Origin: Rahnella aceris
GTDB taxonomy: Bacteria > Pseudomonadota > Gammaproteobacteria > Enterobacterales > Enterobacteriaceae
Direction: 5' to 3'
Length of the DNA: 64,000 bases
NCBI RefSeq assembly: GCF_011684115.1
Contig: NZ_JAADJV010000001.1
Span: 2,418,001-2,482,000 of the forward strand
Made by a program: the position numbers and the translations under genes. How positions within the stretch are numbered: position 1 is the first letter of the stretch; every line of letters begins with the position of its first letter. This document shows positions 35,582-45,058 of the stretch, one piece after another. The notes beneath the pieces are model-generated. The model searched no databases. It had not been told where the DNA came from and was given only the letters and a program-made list of their open reading frames with translations.

Positions 35582-36148
35582 TTGCCGCAGCCACAACAAC
35601 ATTATCTCGTGATCACCGCCTTAGGCGCTGATCGTCCGGGTATCGTCAACACCATTACCCGTCAGGTCAGCAGCTGCGGCTGTAATATTGAAGACAGCCG
35701 TCTGGCGATGCTCGGTGATGAGTTTACGTTTATCATGCTGCTTTCCGGAAGCTGGAACGCGATTACACTGATCGAATCCACCCTGCCGCAAAAAGGCGCA
35801 GAGCTGGAATTATTGATCGTGATGAAGCGAACCAGTGCACATGAACGCCAGCCAATGCCTGCTACGGTCTGGGTGAAAGTGGAGGTGAAAGACTCTCCGC
35901 ATCTGATCGAACGTTTTACCGATTTATTCGATACGCATCAGATGAATATCGCCGAACTTGCCTCAAAAACGCGCCCGGCAGATGCCGCCACGCCAGCGCA
36001 GTTATCGATTCAAATAACGGCGCACAGCGCAGCCAATACCGATGCGGCAATTATTGAGCAGGCGTTTCATCAGCTATGTACAGAACTGAAAGCGCAAGGC
36101 AGTATTAACGTGGTTAGTTATTCTGAGAATGAAGATAAACTGCAGTAA
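35582..36148 (+). CDS. gcvR: Glycine cleavage system transcriptional repressor GcvR
   Basis: GcvR antagonises GcvA at the gcvTHP promoter when glycine is low. It carries two ACT domains: HYLVITALGADRPGIVNTIT (about 7-26) with CGCNIEDSRLAMLG, and VEVKDSPHLIERFTDLF (about 101-117) with MNIAEL. I start at the TTG at 35582 because AGGAAG lies 7 nt upstream and the resulting 188-residue protein aligns with E. coli GcvR (190 aa). The in-frame ATG at 35537 would add 15 unconserved residues. It is divergent from dapA and followed by bcp. Confidence 0.95.
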   Translation: MPQPQQHYLVITALGADRPGIVNTITRQVSSCGCNIEDSRLAMLGDEFTFIMLLSGSWNAITLIESTLPQKGAELELLIVMKRTSAHERQPMPATVWVKVEVKDSPHLIERFTDLFDTHQMNIAELASKTRPADAATPAQLSIQITAHSAANTDAAIIEQAFHQLCTELKAQGSINVVSYSENEDKLQ

Positions 36149-36173
36149 TCGCTAAGAGATATGGAGAAAGACA

Positions 36174-36641
36174 ATGAGCCCACTGAAAGCCGGTGACCCT
36201 GCGCCGCAATTTAGTTTGCCCGACCAAGACGGTGAACAAATTAATCTGGCCGACTTCCAGGGACAGAAAGTCCTGGTCTATTTCTATCCTAAAGCCATGA
36301 CGCCGGGCTGTACCGTACAAGCCTGCGGACTGCGCGATAACATGGATCAGTTAAAAAATGCCGGAGTGGAAGTGCTGGGGATCAGCACCGATAAACCGGA
36401 AAAACTGTCGCGTTTTGCTGAGAAAGAGTTGCTGAACTTCACCTTGTTGTCCGATGAAGATCATCAGGTCTGTGAGCAGTTTGGCGTCTGGGGTGAAAAA
36501 TCCTTTATGGGGAAAACCTACGACGGCATCCATCGCATCAGCTTCCTGCTCGACGGCAATGGCAAAGTCGAGAAAGTGTTCGACGATTTCAAAACCACCA
36601 ATCACCATGACATCGTCATGGCCTACCTCAACGGTAAATAG
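36174..36641 (+). CDS. bcp: Thioredoxin-dependent thiol peroxidase Bcp
   Basis: A cytoplasmic peroxiredoxin of the BCP/PrxQ group that reduces hydroperoxides with thioredoxin. The peroxidatic cysteine is C46 and the resolving cysteine C51 in PGCTVQACGLRD, the five-residue spacing of PrxQ-type enzymes. The active-site proline and threonine (FYPKAMTPGC) are intact. At 155 residues it matches E. coli Bcp (156 aa). It follows gcvR by 25 bases with GGAG before its ATG and ends in a strong terminator. Confidence 0.96.
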   Translation: MSPLKAGDPAPQFSLPDQDGEQINLADFQGQKVLVYFYPKAMTPGCTVQACGLRDNMDQLKNAGVEVLGISTDKPEKLSRFAEKELLNFTLLSDEDHQVCEQFGVWGEKSFMGKTYDGIHRISFLLDGNGKVEKVFDDFKTTNHHDIVMAYLNGK

Positions 36642-36665
36642 CCGACACGGTCAGATTGTGGAGAC

Positions 36666-36692
36666 AAAAAAAGCGCAGACGCGCTTTTTTTA
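36666..36692. terminator. Terminator between bcp and perM
   Basis: aaaaaagcgc-agac-gcgctttttt is a compact bidirectional terminator for the convergent genes bcp and perM. Confidence 0.9.
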
Positions 36693-36715
36693 TTGGGTGC
36701 GGTAAGCAGAAAAAA

Positions 36716-37780
36716 TCAGACCGTTTCGTTGAGTGATTCATCCGGCCAGACGTGAACCACGGCTTTGACCAGCGTCGCCAGCGGTATGGCAAAGAACACC
36801 CCCCAGAATCCCCACAGACCGCCAAACACCACGACAGAAAGAATAATCACCAGCGGATGCAGGTTCACGGCCTCGGAGAACAACAGCGGCACGATCACAT
36901 TACCGTCCAGCCCCTGCACCACCAGATAGGCGACGAAAAGCGTCCAGAAATCCGCGCCCAGCCCCCACTGGAACATCGCGACAATCACCACCGGAATGGT
37001 CACCAGCATCGCGCCGATATACGGGATCAGAACGGATACGCCGACCAGCACCGCCAGCAGCAGCGAATAATGCAAATCCATCACCCAGAACACCAGATAC
37101 GTGGCCACTCCGACGATAATCATTTCGAGCACTTTGCCGCGAATATAGTTGGTGACCTGCTGATTCATCTCCACCCAAACCTGTCCGGCCAGCCCGCGAT
37201 CGCGGGGCAGAACGCGACGCACGGCACTCAGCATCTGCTCTTTATCTTTGAGCAGAAAGAACACCATCATCGGCACCAGAATCAGGTAAATTGCCAGCGT
37301 CAGTAAACCGACCAGCGAGGCCAGTGAATATTTCACTACTGACTCACCCAGCCCGGATAATTTGCTGCGCATGTTTTCCGCCATCATATCGATGATGCCC
37401 GCATCCACCAGCGCCGGATAACGCTTCGGCAATGTTGCGGCGAAATCATAAAAGCGGTTCAGCATGCTCGGTAAATCGGTCATCAGGTTCACCCCCTGCT
37501 GCCAGGTCACGGGGGCAATGACAAACATACCGAGCAGCAAAATACCGGCAAAAATAATCAGCACCACGCTGACCGACAGCGTGCGGGAAAGCCCGACATG
37601 TTGCAGACGCACCGTCGGCCATTCCAGCAAATAGGCGAGTACGATCGCCACCAGAAGCGGCGCAAGGATACCATTGAGAAAATAGAGGATGCAGAATCCT
37701 GCGACCAGAATCGCCAGCAGCGCGATAGCCTGCGGGTCGGTAAAGCGACGGCGATACCACTGTAATAACATATCCAACAT
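36716..37780 (-). CDS. perM: AI-2E family permease PerM
   Basis: A 354-residue inner-membrane protein of the AI-2E/TerC-like transporter family with about eight membrane helices: paired N-terminal helices (about 17-60), one near 68-90, and a C-terminal cluster (about 150-345). The long central cytoplasmic/periplasmic loop (about 95-145) is usual for the family. It matches E. coli PerM (YfgO), whose substrate is not established, and is divergent from bepA as in E. coli. Confidence 0.93.
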   Translation of the reverse strand: MLDMLLQWYRRRFTDPQAIALLAILVAGFCILYFLNGILAPLLVAIVLAYLLEWPTVRLQHVGLSRTLSVSVVLIIFAGILLLGMFVIAPVTWQQGVNLMTDLPSMLNRFYDFAATLPKRYPALVDAGIIDMMAENMRSKLSGLGESVVKYSLASLVGLLTLAIYLILVPMMVFFLLKDKEQMLSAVRRVLPRDRGLAGQVWVEMNQQVTNYIRGKVLEMIIVGVATYLVFWVMDLHYSLLLAVLVGVSVLIPYIGAMLVTIPVVIVAMFQWGLGADFWTLFVAYLVVQGLDGNVIVPLLFSEAVNLHPLVIILSVVVFGGLWGFWGVFFAIPLATLVKAVVHVWPDESLNETV

Positions 37781-38034
37781 TAATAAAACGCTCCTGTAAT
37801 TTCGGGTCTGGCATCTACGCGCTGTTCGTTCCCTGCGCGCTCAGACACAAGTAACTATTTAAAAAATTCGTTGTCACACGACTGTAGCTTCGGAGTGTTT
37901 TAAACTCTCACGCGGATAGCTACTATAGAGACCAGCGCAGAGAAAAGCGCAAGAAAATAATGGTCTGACTGACTGTCCGCAGAAGAAAGGCTCGCAAAGC
38001 TCATCGGTATCGCGGTTAACTTATTGGGAAGCAA

Positions 38035-39573
38035 ATGTTTATGGTCATGCGGTTGAAAAAAAGGGTGATTGCCCTGTGTCTGGGCAGCCTGCTGGCGGGT
38101 TCCATACCGCCCGCCGGTGCGGATGACAGTTCATTCTGGTCAACCCCCGTGAGCCCCGTAAAAAGCCCTAACTCGCCGTTAGCCCCGCCGGTGAGCGACC
38201 AATTACCGGACATCGGCACGACTGCAGGCGGTACACTCAGTATTAATCAGGAATTACAGATGGGCGATTTTTATGTCCGTCAGATGCGCGCCAGCACGCC
38301 GCTGATTAACGATCCGCTGCTCAATCAGTACATCAACGAACTGGGGCAACGGCTGGTGGCGCATGCCTATTCCGTCCGCACGCCATTCCATTTTTTCATC
38401 GTCAATAACGATGAGCTGAACGCCTTTGCCTTCTTTGGCGGCAATGTGGTGCTTCACTCATCACTGTTCCGTTATACCGATAACGAAAGCCAGCTGGCGT
38501 CGGTCATGGCGCACGAAATTTCCCACGTGACCCAGCGCCATCTGGCGCGTGCGATGGAAGACCAGCAACGTAACGCGCCGCTCACCTGGGTGGGGGCGCT
38601 GGGGTCAATTCTACTGGCGATGGCCAGTCCGCAAATGGGCATGGCGGCGCTGACCGGTACACTAGCAGGCACGCAGCAAGGCATGATCAGCTTCACGCAG
38701 GGCAATGAGCAGGAAGCCGACCGTATCGGCATTCAGGTCTTACAGCGTTCGGGGTTTGATCCGCAGGCGATGCCCGCCTTCCTGCAAAAACTGGCAGATC
38801 AGGCGAGCTACTCAACCCGTCCGCCGGAAATGTTGCTGACGCACCCGTTGCCCGACAGCCGTCTGGCCGATATCCGTAACCGCGCCAACCAGATGCCGCA
38901 CCCGATTGTGCAATCTTCACAAGATTATACCCTGGCGAAAGTACGCATATTGGGGATGTACGGTTCAGAGAGCTTCCCGCTGAGTGACGACTATCTGCTG
39001 AAACTGAGCAATGGCAATATCCGCGAGCAACTGGCGGCAAAATACGGCCATGCACTGCAATTTTATAAAGCCAAAAAATACGATCAGGCGCGGACGATCC
39101 TTGAACCGCTGCTGGCTCAGAATCCGGGCAACGAATGGTTACTCGATTTAGCCACCGATAATGATATCGACAGCAAACGTGCGCCGCAGGCGATAGCGCG
39201 TCTGGAGCAGGCCGGTGCGGCCAGCAGTGCCAACGCCGTGCTGCAACTCAATCTGGCCAATGCTTATCTCGAAGGCGCGAAACCGGCCAATGCCATGAAA
39301 ATCCTCAACCGCTATACTTTCAATTATCCGGGTGATCCGAATGGTTGGGATTTGTTGTCTCAGGCCGCTGCCGCCCAGGGTTTACGTGCGCAGGAACTGG
39401 CTGCCCGTGCGGAAAGCGTGGCATTAGTCGGACGTCTGGATCAGGCGATTGAAATGCTGAGCAATGCCAGCGCATTACAAAAATTAGGCAGTCTGGAACA
39501 GGCCCGTTATGACGCACGAATCGACCAGCTTCGTCAGTTGCAGCAACGATTCCGTCAGTATCAGAAAGGCTGA
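38035..39573 (+). CDS. bepA: Periplasmic beta-barrel assembly protease/chaperone BepA
   Basis: BepA assists LptD maturation and degrades stalled outer-membrane proteins. The 512-residue sequence has a signal peptide (cut after AGA, about residue 29), an M48 metallopeptidase domain with HEISH (H160, E161, H164) and the third ligand in the EQEADRIG motif (about 222-229), then TPR repeats (about 330-500). Compared with E. coli (487 aa) it has a proline- and serine-rich insert of about 24 residues just after the signal peptide (about 32-57). The ATG at 38035 follows GGGAAG. Confidence 0.95.
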   Translation: MFMVMRLKKRVIALCLGSLLAGSIPPAGADDSSFWSTPVSPVKSPNSPLAPPVSDQLPDIGTTAGGTLSINQELQMGDFYVRQMRASTPLINDPLLNQYINELGQRLVAHAYSVRTPFHFFIVNNDELNAFAFFGGNVVLHSSLFRYTDNESQLASVMAHEISHVTQRHLARAMEDQQRNAPLTWVGALGSILLAMASPQMGMAALTGTLAGTQQGMISFTQGNEQEADRIGIQVLQRSGFDPQAMPAFLQKLADQASYSTRPPEMLLTHPLPDSRLADIRNRANQMPHPIVQSSQDYTLAKVRILGMYGSESFPLSDDYLLKLSNGNIREQLAAKYGHALQFYKAKKYDQARTILEPLLAQNPGNEWLLDLATDNDIDSKRAPQAIARLEQAGAASSANAVLQLNLANAYLEGAKPANAMKILNRYTFNYPGDPNGWDLLSQAAAAQGLRAQELAARAESVALVGRLDQAIEMLSNASALQKLGSLEQARYDARIDQLRQLQQRFRQYQKG

Positions 39574-39600
39574 TTTCAGTGCCAAAATGGAGAAACTTTT

Positions 39601-39957
39601 ATGCAACACGATGTCGCAATCTATCATAACCCGGCATGCTCGAAGAGCCGTGAAACCCTGAAATTGCTGGAAGCAGAAGGCATTGAACCGCAAGTGATTT
39701 TGTATCTGGAAACGCAGCCGTCAGTGGATAAGCTGAAAGAATTGATCGGCCTGCTGGGTTTCAGCTCAGCACGTGAACTGATGCGTAAGGGTGAGCAGAT
39801 TTATAAAGACATGAATCTGAAGGATACCAGTCTGAGCGAGGACGCGCTGTTACAGGTGATGGCCGATCATCCGCGGCTGATTGAACGTCCGATTGTGGTG
39901 GCCAACGGCAAAGCGCGTTTAGGGCGTCCGCCGGAACAGGTCAAAGAGATTTTATAA
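39601..39957 (+). CDS. yfgD: ArsC-family reductase YfgD
   Basis: A 118-residue thioredoxin-fold protein with the ArsC-type catalytic cysteine C13 in HNPACSKSRETL and the ERPIVVANGKARLGRPPE segment (about 95-112) with the anion-binding arginines. That is the arsenate reductase (glutaredoxin) pattern, unlike YffB above. The E. coli orthologue at the same site (YfgD) is not shown to give arsenic resistance, and no ars genes are nearby. It starts 27 bases after bepA with GGAG upstream. Confidence 0.93.
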   Translation: MQHDVAIYHNPACSKSRETLKLLEAEGIEPQVILYLETQPSVDKLKELIGLLGFSSARELMRKGEQIYKDMNLKDTSLSEDALLQVMADHPRLIERPIVVANGKARLGRPPEQVKEIL

Positions 39958-40010
39958 CCCCGCGCTTTCAGTTCGGGTTCAGTGCTAACGAACCCGGACA
40001 TCCCTTCCTG

Positions 40011-40712
40011 TCACAACCCGAGAATTTCTTTCACGAACGGGATCGTCAGTTTCCGCTGCGCCGTAATCGAAGCGCGATCGAGCTGATCCAGGGTCATAAA
40101 CAACGTACGCATTTCCCGATCCAGACGTTTGAGCAGGAAACGGCCCACGTCTTCCGGCAGTTCAAACCCGCGCAGTTTAGCGCGTAGCTGCAATGCCTGA
40201 AGTTTTTCTTCATCGGAAAGCGGCTGAAGTTTGTAGATTTGCCCCCAGTCGAGACGGGAAGCCAGATCCGGCAGGCTGAGATTGAGCTGACGCGGAGGTC
40301 GATCGCCGGTAATAAACAGGCGCGTACGGCCGGTTTCAAGAATGCGGTTATAGAGATGGAAAACAGCCGCTTCCCATTCATCATCACCGGCAATGCCTTC
40401 GATATTATCGATGCACACCAGCGCCAGGTGCTCCATACCGTCCAGCACTTCAGGCACGAAATACGCGCGTTTGTCTAATGGCACATAACCGACGGCTTCA
40501 CCGCGCTGTGATAATTCGGCGCAGGCTGCATGCAGCAAGTGGCTGCGGCCGCCGCCCTCGCGTGACCAGAAATAAATATAAGTGCCGTGTTCCTGATGCA
40601 ATGCGCTCTGAATGGCAGAAAGCAGAGAGGGGTTTTCCCCCGGATAAAAACTGGCAAAGGTTTCATCATCGGGAAGATAAAGTGGCAAAGAAAGCTGTGC
40701 CGGCGTATTCAG
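40011..40712 (-). CDS. hda: DnaA-inactivation protein Hda
   Basis: Hda binds the DNA-loaded beta clamp and stimulates ATP hydrolysis by DnaA, preventing re-initiation. The 233-residue AAA+ protein starts with the clamp-binding motif AQLSLPLYL, then the Walker A-like [19 protein letters not shown] (Walker B) and the arginine-finger region [12 protein letters not shown] start at CTG (40712), preceded by GAGGTG, giving NTPAQLSL. E. coli hda also initiates at CTG and has 233 residues. The frame is open five codons further to a TTG at 40727. It lies downstream of uraA on the same strand. Confidence 0.95.
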   Translation of the reverse strand: MNTPAQLSLPLYLPDDETFASFYPGENPSLLSAIQSALHQEHGTYIYFWSREGGGRSHLLHAACAELSQRGEAVGYVPLDKRAYFVPEVLDGMEHLALVCIDNIEGIAGDDEWEAAVFHLYNRILETGRTRLFITGDRPPRQLNLSLPDLASRLDWGQIYKLQPLSDEEKLQALQLRAKLRGFELPEDVGRFLLKRLDREMRTLFMTLDQLDRASITAQRKLTIPFVKEILGL

Positions 40713-40839
40713 AAGCACCTCAACCAAAGCGGTATAATGACCGCAGATGTTGTCACGTCAATAAAAGGAACTGCCGAATTCTAGCAAGGATCCGTTGTGA
40801 AATGAACTGTGCCCGGTGCAACCGCTTGCGATCCGAGCA

Positions 40840-40872
40840 CCTGACCGGCTGGCAATACACCCGCCGGTCAGG
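40840..40872 (-). terminator. Hairpin between uraA and hda
   Basis: Perfect 9-bp arms cctgaccgg (40840-40848) and ccggtcagg (40864-40872) lie just after the uraA stop. No T-run follows on either strand, so it may mark a transcript end or processing site. Confidence 0.55.
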
Positions 40873-40894
40873 GATTCACTTAAAAACGTGCAGA

Positions 40895-42187
40895 TCAGAC
40901 CGGCGGATTTTCCCGCTCATCTTCAACATCAATGATCTGTTCTTCGCCACGGAAAATCTCGATAACTTTGAACAGCAGACTCAGGAAAATGCCCACGATC
41001 GTTGCCAGCGCCATGCCTTTCAGCTCCGCTGCACCAATGTGGATTTTCGCGCCGCTGACACCGATGATCAGGATCACTGCGGTCAGGATCAGGTTTTGTG
41101 CTTTATTGTAATCCACTTTCGATTCAATCAGCACGCGGATACCGGATGCACCAATCACACCATAAAGCAGCAATGAAACGCCGCCCATCACCGGTACCGG
41201 CACAGCCTGGATGGCTGCCGCCAGTTTGCCGATACAGGAAAGCAGAATAGCCAGAATGGCCGCGCCGCCAATAACCCAGGTGCTGTATACCTTGGTGATG
41301 GCCATGACGCCGATGTTTTCACCGTACGTGGTATTTGGCGTTGAGCCGAAGAAACCGGACAACACGGTCGACAAACCGTTTGCCAGCATCGAACGGTGCA
41401 GGCCCGGATCACGCAGTAAATCTTTCTTCACAATGTTTGCCGTCACAACCAGATGCCCGACGTGTTCGGCAATAACCACCAGCGCCGCAGGCAGGATCGT
41501 GAGGATGGCGACCCATTCAAAACGTGGCGTATAGAAGGTTGGCAGCGCGAACCAGTGCGCATTCTCGATCGTTGAGACATCCACCACCCCCATAAAGAAC
41601 GACAGTGCATAACCCACCAGCACGCCGATCAGGATCGGGATAATCGCCAGGAAACCACGGAACAGCACGGACCCCAGAATGGTCACAGACAGTGTCACCA
41701 GCGAAATGGTAATGGTGGTGGAATCCACCGCCGCGCCCTCGGCAGGTAACAGACCCGCCATATTCGCCGCCACGCCCGCCAGTTCCAGTCCGATGACGGC
41801 AACGATTGCGCCCATCGCCGCAGGCGGGAATATCACGTTAATCCAGCCAATTCCGGCTTTCTTAACAATCAGCGCCACCAGGCAGAACAACAGCCCGCAG
41901 GCAATAAAACCACCGAGCGCCACCTCATACCCCATCGGTAACAGCAACAGCACCGGGGAAATAAACGCGAAGCTCGAGCCAAGGTAAGCCGGTATTTTCC
42001 CTTTACAGACAAATAAATACAGCAAAGTCCCTATGCCATTGAACAGCAGCACCGTTGCCGGGTTGATCTTAAACAGAATGGGCACCAGGACGGTGGCACC
42101 AAACATGGCAAACAGATGCTGGAAACTCAGGGGAATCGTCTGCAGCAATGGCGGACGTTCGCTTACCCCGATGACACGACGGGTCAT
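40895..42187 (-). CDS. uraA: Uracil:proton symporter UraA
   Basis: A 430-residue inner-membrane uracil permease of the NCS2/NAT family with 14 membrane segments in the 7+7 inverted-repeat fold. The N-terminal RPPLLQTIPLSFQHLFAMFGATVLVP is characteristic. The substrate-site glutamates lie in the VIAEHVGHL (about 239-247) and GFFGSTPNTTYGENIG (about 278-293) blocks. It is downstream of upp with a terminator-like hairpin between them. The product feeds uracil to Upp for salvage. Confidence 0.96.
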   Translation of the reverse strand: MTRRVIGVSERPPLLQTIPLSFQHLFAMFGATVLVPILFKINPATVLLFNGIGTLLYLFVCKGKIPAYLGSSFAFISPVLLLLPMGYEVALGGFIACGLLFCLVALIVKKAGIGWINVIFPPAAMGAIVAVIGLELAGVAANMAGLLPAEGAAVDSTTITISLVTLSVTILGSVLFRGFLAIIPILIGVLVGYALSFFMGVVDVSTIENAHWFALPTFYTPRFEWVAILTILPAALVVIAEHVGHLVVTANIVKKDLLRDPGLHRSMLANGLSTVLSGFFGSTPNTTYGENIGVMAITKVYSTWVIGGAAILAILLSCIGKLAAAIQAVPVPVMGGVSLLLYGVIGASGIRVLIESKVDYNKAQNLILTAVILIIGVSGAKIHIGAAELKGMALATIVGIFLSLLFKVIEIFRGEEQIIDVEDERENPPV

Positions 42188-42229
42188 GAATGTGATCCTC
42201 TCAATGGTGTGATGTTGTATATGACGAGC

Positions 42230-42256
42230 AAAAAAAAGCCGACTGATTAGTCGGCT
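42230..42256 (-). terminator. Intercistronic terminator/attenuator between upp and uraA
   Basis: On the reverse strand AGCCGACT-AATC-AGTCGGCT (8-bp stem) is followed by eight Ts. It lies between upp and uraA, so partial termination would lower uraA expression relative to upp. Confidence 0.85.
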
Positions 42257-42266
42257 AAACGCTTAT

Positions 42267-42893
42267 TTATTTCGTACCAAATATCTTGTCGCCCGCATCG
42301 CCGAGCCCCGGGATGATGTAGCCTTTATCGTTGAGTCCCTGATCCACCGAGGCGGTGTACAACTCAACGTCCGGGTGTGCGGCTTCGAGAGCGGCGATCC
42401 CTTCAGGCGCGGCAACCAGCACCAGCACTTTAATGCTCTGGCAGCCGGCTTTTTTCAGCAGGTCGATGGTGGCAATCATAGACCCCCCCGTCGCCAGCAT
42501 CGGATCAACCACCAGTGCCAGACGTTCTTCAATGTTAGAAACCAGTTTCTGAAAATACGGCACAGGCTTGAGGGTTTCTTCATCACGGTACACGCCGACC
42601 ACACTGATACGCGCACTCGGAACGTGTTCCAGTACGCCTTCCATCATGCCCAGACCGGCACGCAGGATAGGCACTACGGTAATTTTCTTGCCTTTAATCT
42701 GATCGATTTCAACCGGGCCATTCCAGCCTTCGATCGTCACTTTTTCAGTTTCTAAATCAGCAGTCGCTTCATACGTCAGCAGACTTCCCACCTCAGAAGC
42801 CAGTTCGCGAAAACGTTTCGTGCTGATGTCGTTTTCACGCATCAGGCCCAGCTTGTGTTTCACCAGCGGGTGTTTCACCTCGACGATCTTCAT
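42267..42893 (-). CDS. upp: Uracil phosphoribosyltransferase
   Basis: Upp converts uracil and PRPP to UMP in pyrimidine salvage. The 208-residue length equals that of E. coli. The PRPP loop [11 protein letters not shown] is at about 129-139, the flexible arginine-lysine hood [11 protein letters not shown] at about 78-88, and the uracil-binding C-terminus contains [11 protein letters not shown]. It is first in the upp-uraA operon and divergent from purM, as in E. coli. Confidence 0.97.
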   Translation of the reverse strand: MKIVEVKHPLVKHKLGLMRENDISTKRFRELASEVGSLLTYEATADLETEKVTIEGWNGPVEIDQIKGKKITVVPILRAGLGMMEGVLEHVPSARISVVGVYRDEETLKPVPYFQKLVSNIEERLALVVDPMLATGGSMIATIDLLKKAGCQSIKVLVLVAAPEGIAALEAAHPDVELYTASVDQGLNDKGYIIPGLGDAGDKIFGTK

Positions 42894-43044
42894 TATTTAT
42901 TCTCCTAAGGTGGTTGAGCTGCAAAAAAAAATCGCGAGATTATAACGCCATTTTTTTTGAACGCCATACCAAATAGCCTGATCTGGATCATCAGTAACCC
43001 GGTTAGAGTATAGACAGCCTAAAACTCATCATCGAATAAGGCGC

Positions 43045-43060
43045 TCGCAAACGTTTGCTT
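43045..43060 (+). promoter_or_regulatory. PurR-like operator upstream of purM
   Basis: The 16-mer tcgcaaacgtttgctt contains the perfect palindrome gcaaacgtttgc and matches the PurR consensus (ACGCAAACGTTTTCNT class). It lies about 65 bases before the purM start, in the divergent upp/purM region, as expected for hypoxanthine/guanine-dependent repression of purMN. Confidence 0.9.
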
Positions 43061-43125
43061 CCACTGTTAGAATTGCCCCGCTTTATTCTTCAACCACCAA
43101 CCCAAACCGCCGTGGGGACTTCGCA

Positions 43126-44163
43126 GTGACCGACAAAACCTCTCTCAGCTATAAAGACGCAGGCGTAGATATCGATGCCGGTAACGCATTGGTAGACCGC
43201 ATTAAAGGTGTAGTAAAACAGACTCGCCGCCCTGAAGTGATGGGTGGACTGGGCGGTTTTGGTGCCCTCTGCGCGCTGCCGCAAAAATATCGTGAACCCG
43301 TACTGGTTTCGGGTACCGACGGCGTTGGCACCAAGCTGCGTCTGGCGATGGATTTGAAACGCCATGATACTATCGGTATCGATCTGGTCGCGATGTGCGT
43401 CAACGATTTAATCGTTCAGGGCGCTGAACCGCTGTTCTTCCTCGACTATTACGCCACCGGCAAACTGGACGTCGATACTGCCGCCAGCGTGATCACCGGT
43501 ATCGCAGAAGGCTGTAAACAGTCTGGCTGTGCGTTAGTCGGTGGTGAAACCGCTGAAATGCCGGGCATGTATCACGGCGAAGATTACGACGTGGCAGGCT
43601 TCTGCGTGGGTGTGGTGGAAAAATCAGAAATCATCGACGGCAGCAAAGTGGCTGACGGGGATGTGCTGATCGGCCTGGCCGCCAGTGGCCCGCATTCCAA
43701 CGGTTATTCTCTGGTGCGCAAAATTCTGGAAGTCAGTAAGACTGACCCGGAAACCACCGATCTGGCAGGCAAACCGCTGGCCGATCACCTGCTCGCACCA
43801 ACCAAAATTTACGTGAAATCGATTCTGAACCTGATCGAAAACGTGGATGTTCACGGCATCGTCCATCTGACCGGTGGCGGCTTCTGGGAAAATATCCCAC
43901 GTGTATTGCCGGACAACACGCAGGTGATTATCGACGAATCAAGCTGGCAGTGGCCGGATGTCTTCACCTGGCTGCAAACCGCCGGTAATGTCAGCCGTCA
44001 CGAAATGTACCGCACCTTTAACTGTGGTGTGGGCATGCTGGTGGCACTTCCGGCAGAACTGGCCGATCAGGCGATTGCATTACTGAACGATAATGGCGAA
44101 AAAGCGTGGAAAATTGGCTACATTAAAGCCTCTGACTCCGCTGAACGCGTGGTTATTGAATAA
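43126..44163 (+). CDS. purM: Phosphoribosylformylglycinamidine cyclo-ligase
   Basis: PurM closes the imidazole ring, making AIR from FGAM with ATP. The 345-residue sequence equals E. coli PurM in length. The N-terminal [20 protein letters not shown] (about 6-25) and the [11 protein letters not shown] segment (about 64-74) bind ATP and phosphate, and [11 protein letters not shown] is at about 141-151. Translation starts at GTG (43126), as in E. coli. purN follows 36 bases later in the same operon. Confidence 0.97.
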   Translation: MTDKTSLSYKDAGVDIDAGNALVDRIKGVVKQTRRPEVMGGLGGFGALCALPQKYREPVLVSGTDGVGTKLRLAMDLKRHDTIGIDLVAMCVNDLIVQGAEPLFFLDYYATGKLDVDTAASVITGIAEGCKQSGCALVGGETAEMPGMYHGEDYDVAGFCVGVVEKSEIIDGSKVADGDVLIGLAASGPHSNGYSLVRKILEVSKTDPETTDLAGKPLADHLLAPTKIYVKSILNLIENVDVHGIVHLTGGGFWENIPRVLPDNTQVIIDESSWQWPDVFTWLQTAGNVSRHEMYRTFNCGVGMLVALPAELADQAIALLNDNGEKAWKIGYIKASDSAERVVIE

Positions 44164-44199
44164 AACCAGTAAATCAACTGACTGAAGACGGGTAGCAAA

Positions 44200-44838
44200 A
44201 TGAAAAGGATTGTGGTTCTGGTATCGGGCGAGGGGAGCAATTTACAGGCCCTGATTGATGCCTGCCAGCAGGGACGAATTAACGCAACACTCAGTGCGGT
44301 CTTCAGCAATAAAGCAGCTGCATACGGGCTTGAAAGAGCCCGTTTAGCCGGTATTCCCGCGCATGCACTGGATGTTAAGGCTTACCGGGACCGGGCGGAA
44401 TTTGACGTTGCACTGGCGGATGCCATTGACACTTTCCAGCCTGATCTGGTGGTACTTGCCGGTTATATGCGTATTCTGACCGCTGAATTCGTCCAGCGCT
44501 TTGCCGGACGCATGATCAACATCCACCCTTCCCTGCTGCCAAAATATCCGGGTCTGCACACCCACCGTCAGGCCATTGAAAATCAGGATGCGGAACACGG
44601 TACGTCCGTGCATTTTGTGACTGAAGAACTCGATGGCGGTCCGGTGATTTTACAGGCCAAAGTCCCGGTGTTTGCTGACGATACAGAAGAAGAGCTGATT
44701 GCCCGCATACAAACGCAGGAACACAGCATTTATCCGCTGGTCGTCAGCTGGTTCGTTGACGGACGTTTGTCGCTGCAAAAGGGTCAGGCGCTGCTGGATA
44801 ACAATCCGCTTTCTGAACGCGGATATGCAGAAGATTAA
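44200..44838 (+). CDS. purN: Phosphoribosylglycinamide formyltransferase
   Basis: PurN formylates GAR using 10-formyltetrahydrofolate, which FolD upstream can provide. In this 212-residue protein the catalytic residues are visible: N and H in MINIHPSLLPKYPG (about 105-118) and the aspartate in LDGGPVI (about 144). The GRINATLSAVFSNK start and the GEGSNLQ phosphate loop are conserved. It forms an operon with purM and ends at a clear terminator. Confidence 0.97.
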   Translation: MKRIVVLVSGEGSNLQALIDACQQGRINATLSAVFSNKAAAYGLERARLAGIPAHALDVKAYRDRAEFDVALADAIDTFQPDLVVLAGYMRILTAEFVQRFAGRMINIHPSLLPKYPGLHTHRQAIENQDAEHGTSVHFVTEELDGGPVILQAKVPVFADDTEEELIARIQTQEHSIYPLVVSWFVDGRLSLQKGQALLDNNPLSERGYAED

Positions 44839-44865
44839 TCTACCACTGCATCATGATTTCACTAT

Positions 44866-44890
44866 AAACCGGCCATGCGCCGGTTTTTTA
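44866..44890 (+). terminator. Terminator after purN
   Basis: aaaccggc-catgc-gccggttt followed by TTT closes the purMN operon 28 bases after the stop. Confidence 0.93.
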
Positions 44891-44901
44891 TTTTCCGTCA
44901 T

Positions 44902-44933
44902 TTGACATTTGTTTACATTTCGTCCGATATAAT
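44902..44933 (+). promoter_or_regulatory. Candidate promoter of speG
   Basis: A consensus TATAAT (44928-44933) lies downstream of TTGACA (44902-44907), but the 20-base spacer is longer than usual. Transcription from here would start near 44940, just before the two hairpins of the speG leader. Confidence 0.5.
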
Positions 44934-44941
44934 GCACATCC

Positions 44942-45002
44942 CGGCGCACGTTTAAACGTCGTTTGTGCGCCGACCTTCATCGGAAACACGGTTGTTTCCG
45001 AT
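44942..45002 (+). other. Double hairpin in the speG leader
   Basis: The first stem is cggcgcac (44942-44949) with gtgcgccg (44965-44972), whose loop contains the palindrome acgtttaaacgt. The second is atcggaaac (44979-44987) with gtttccgat (44994-45002). Neither is followed by a T-run. Both fall between the candidate promoter and the speG start. Confidence 0.7.
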
Positions 45003-45058
45003 TTCATATTTACGAAGGTTACCCTCATAAAACGGCTTTTATAGTTGAGGAACACCCC

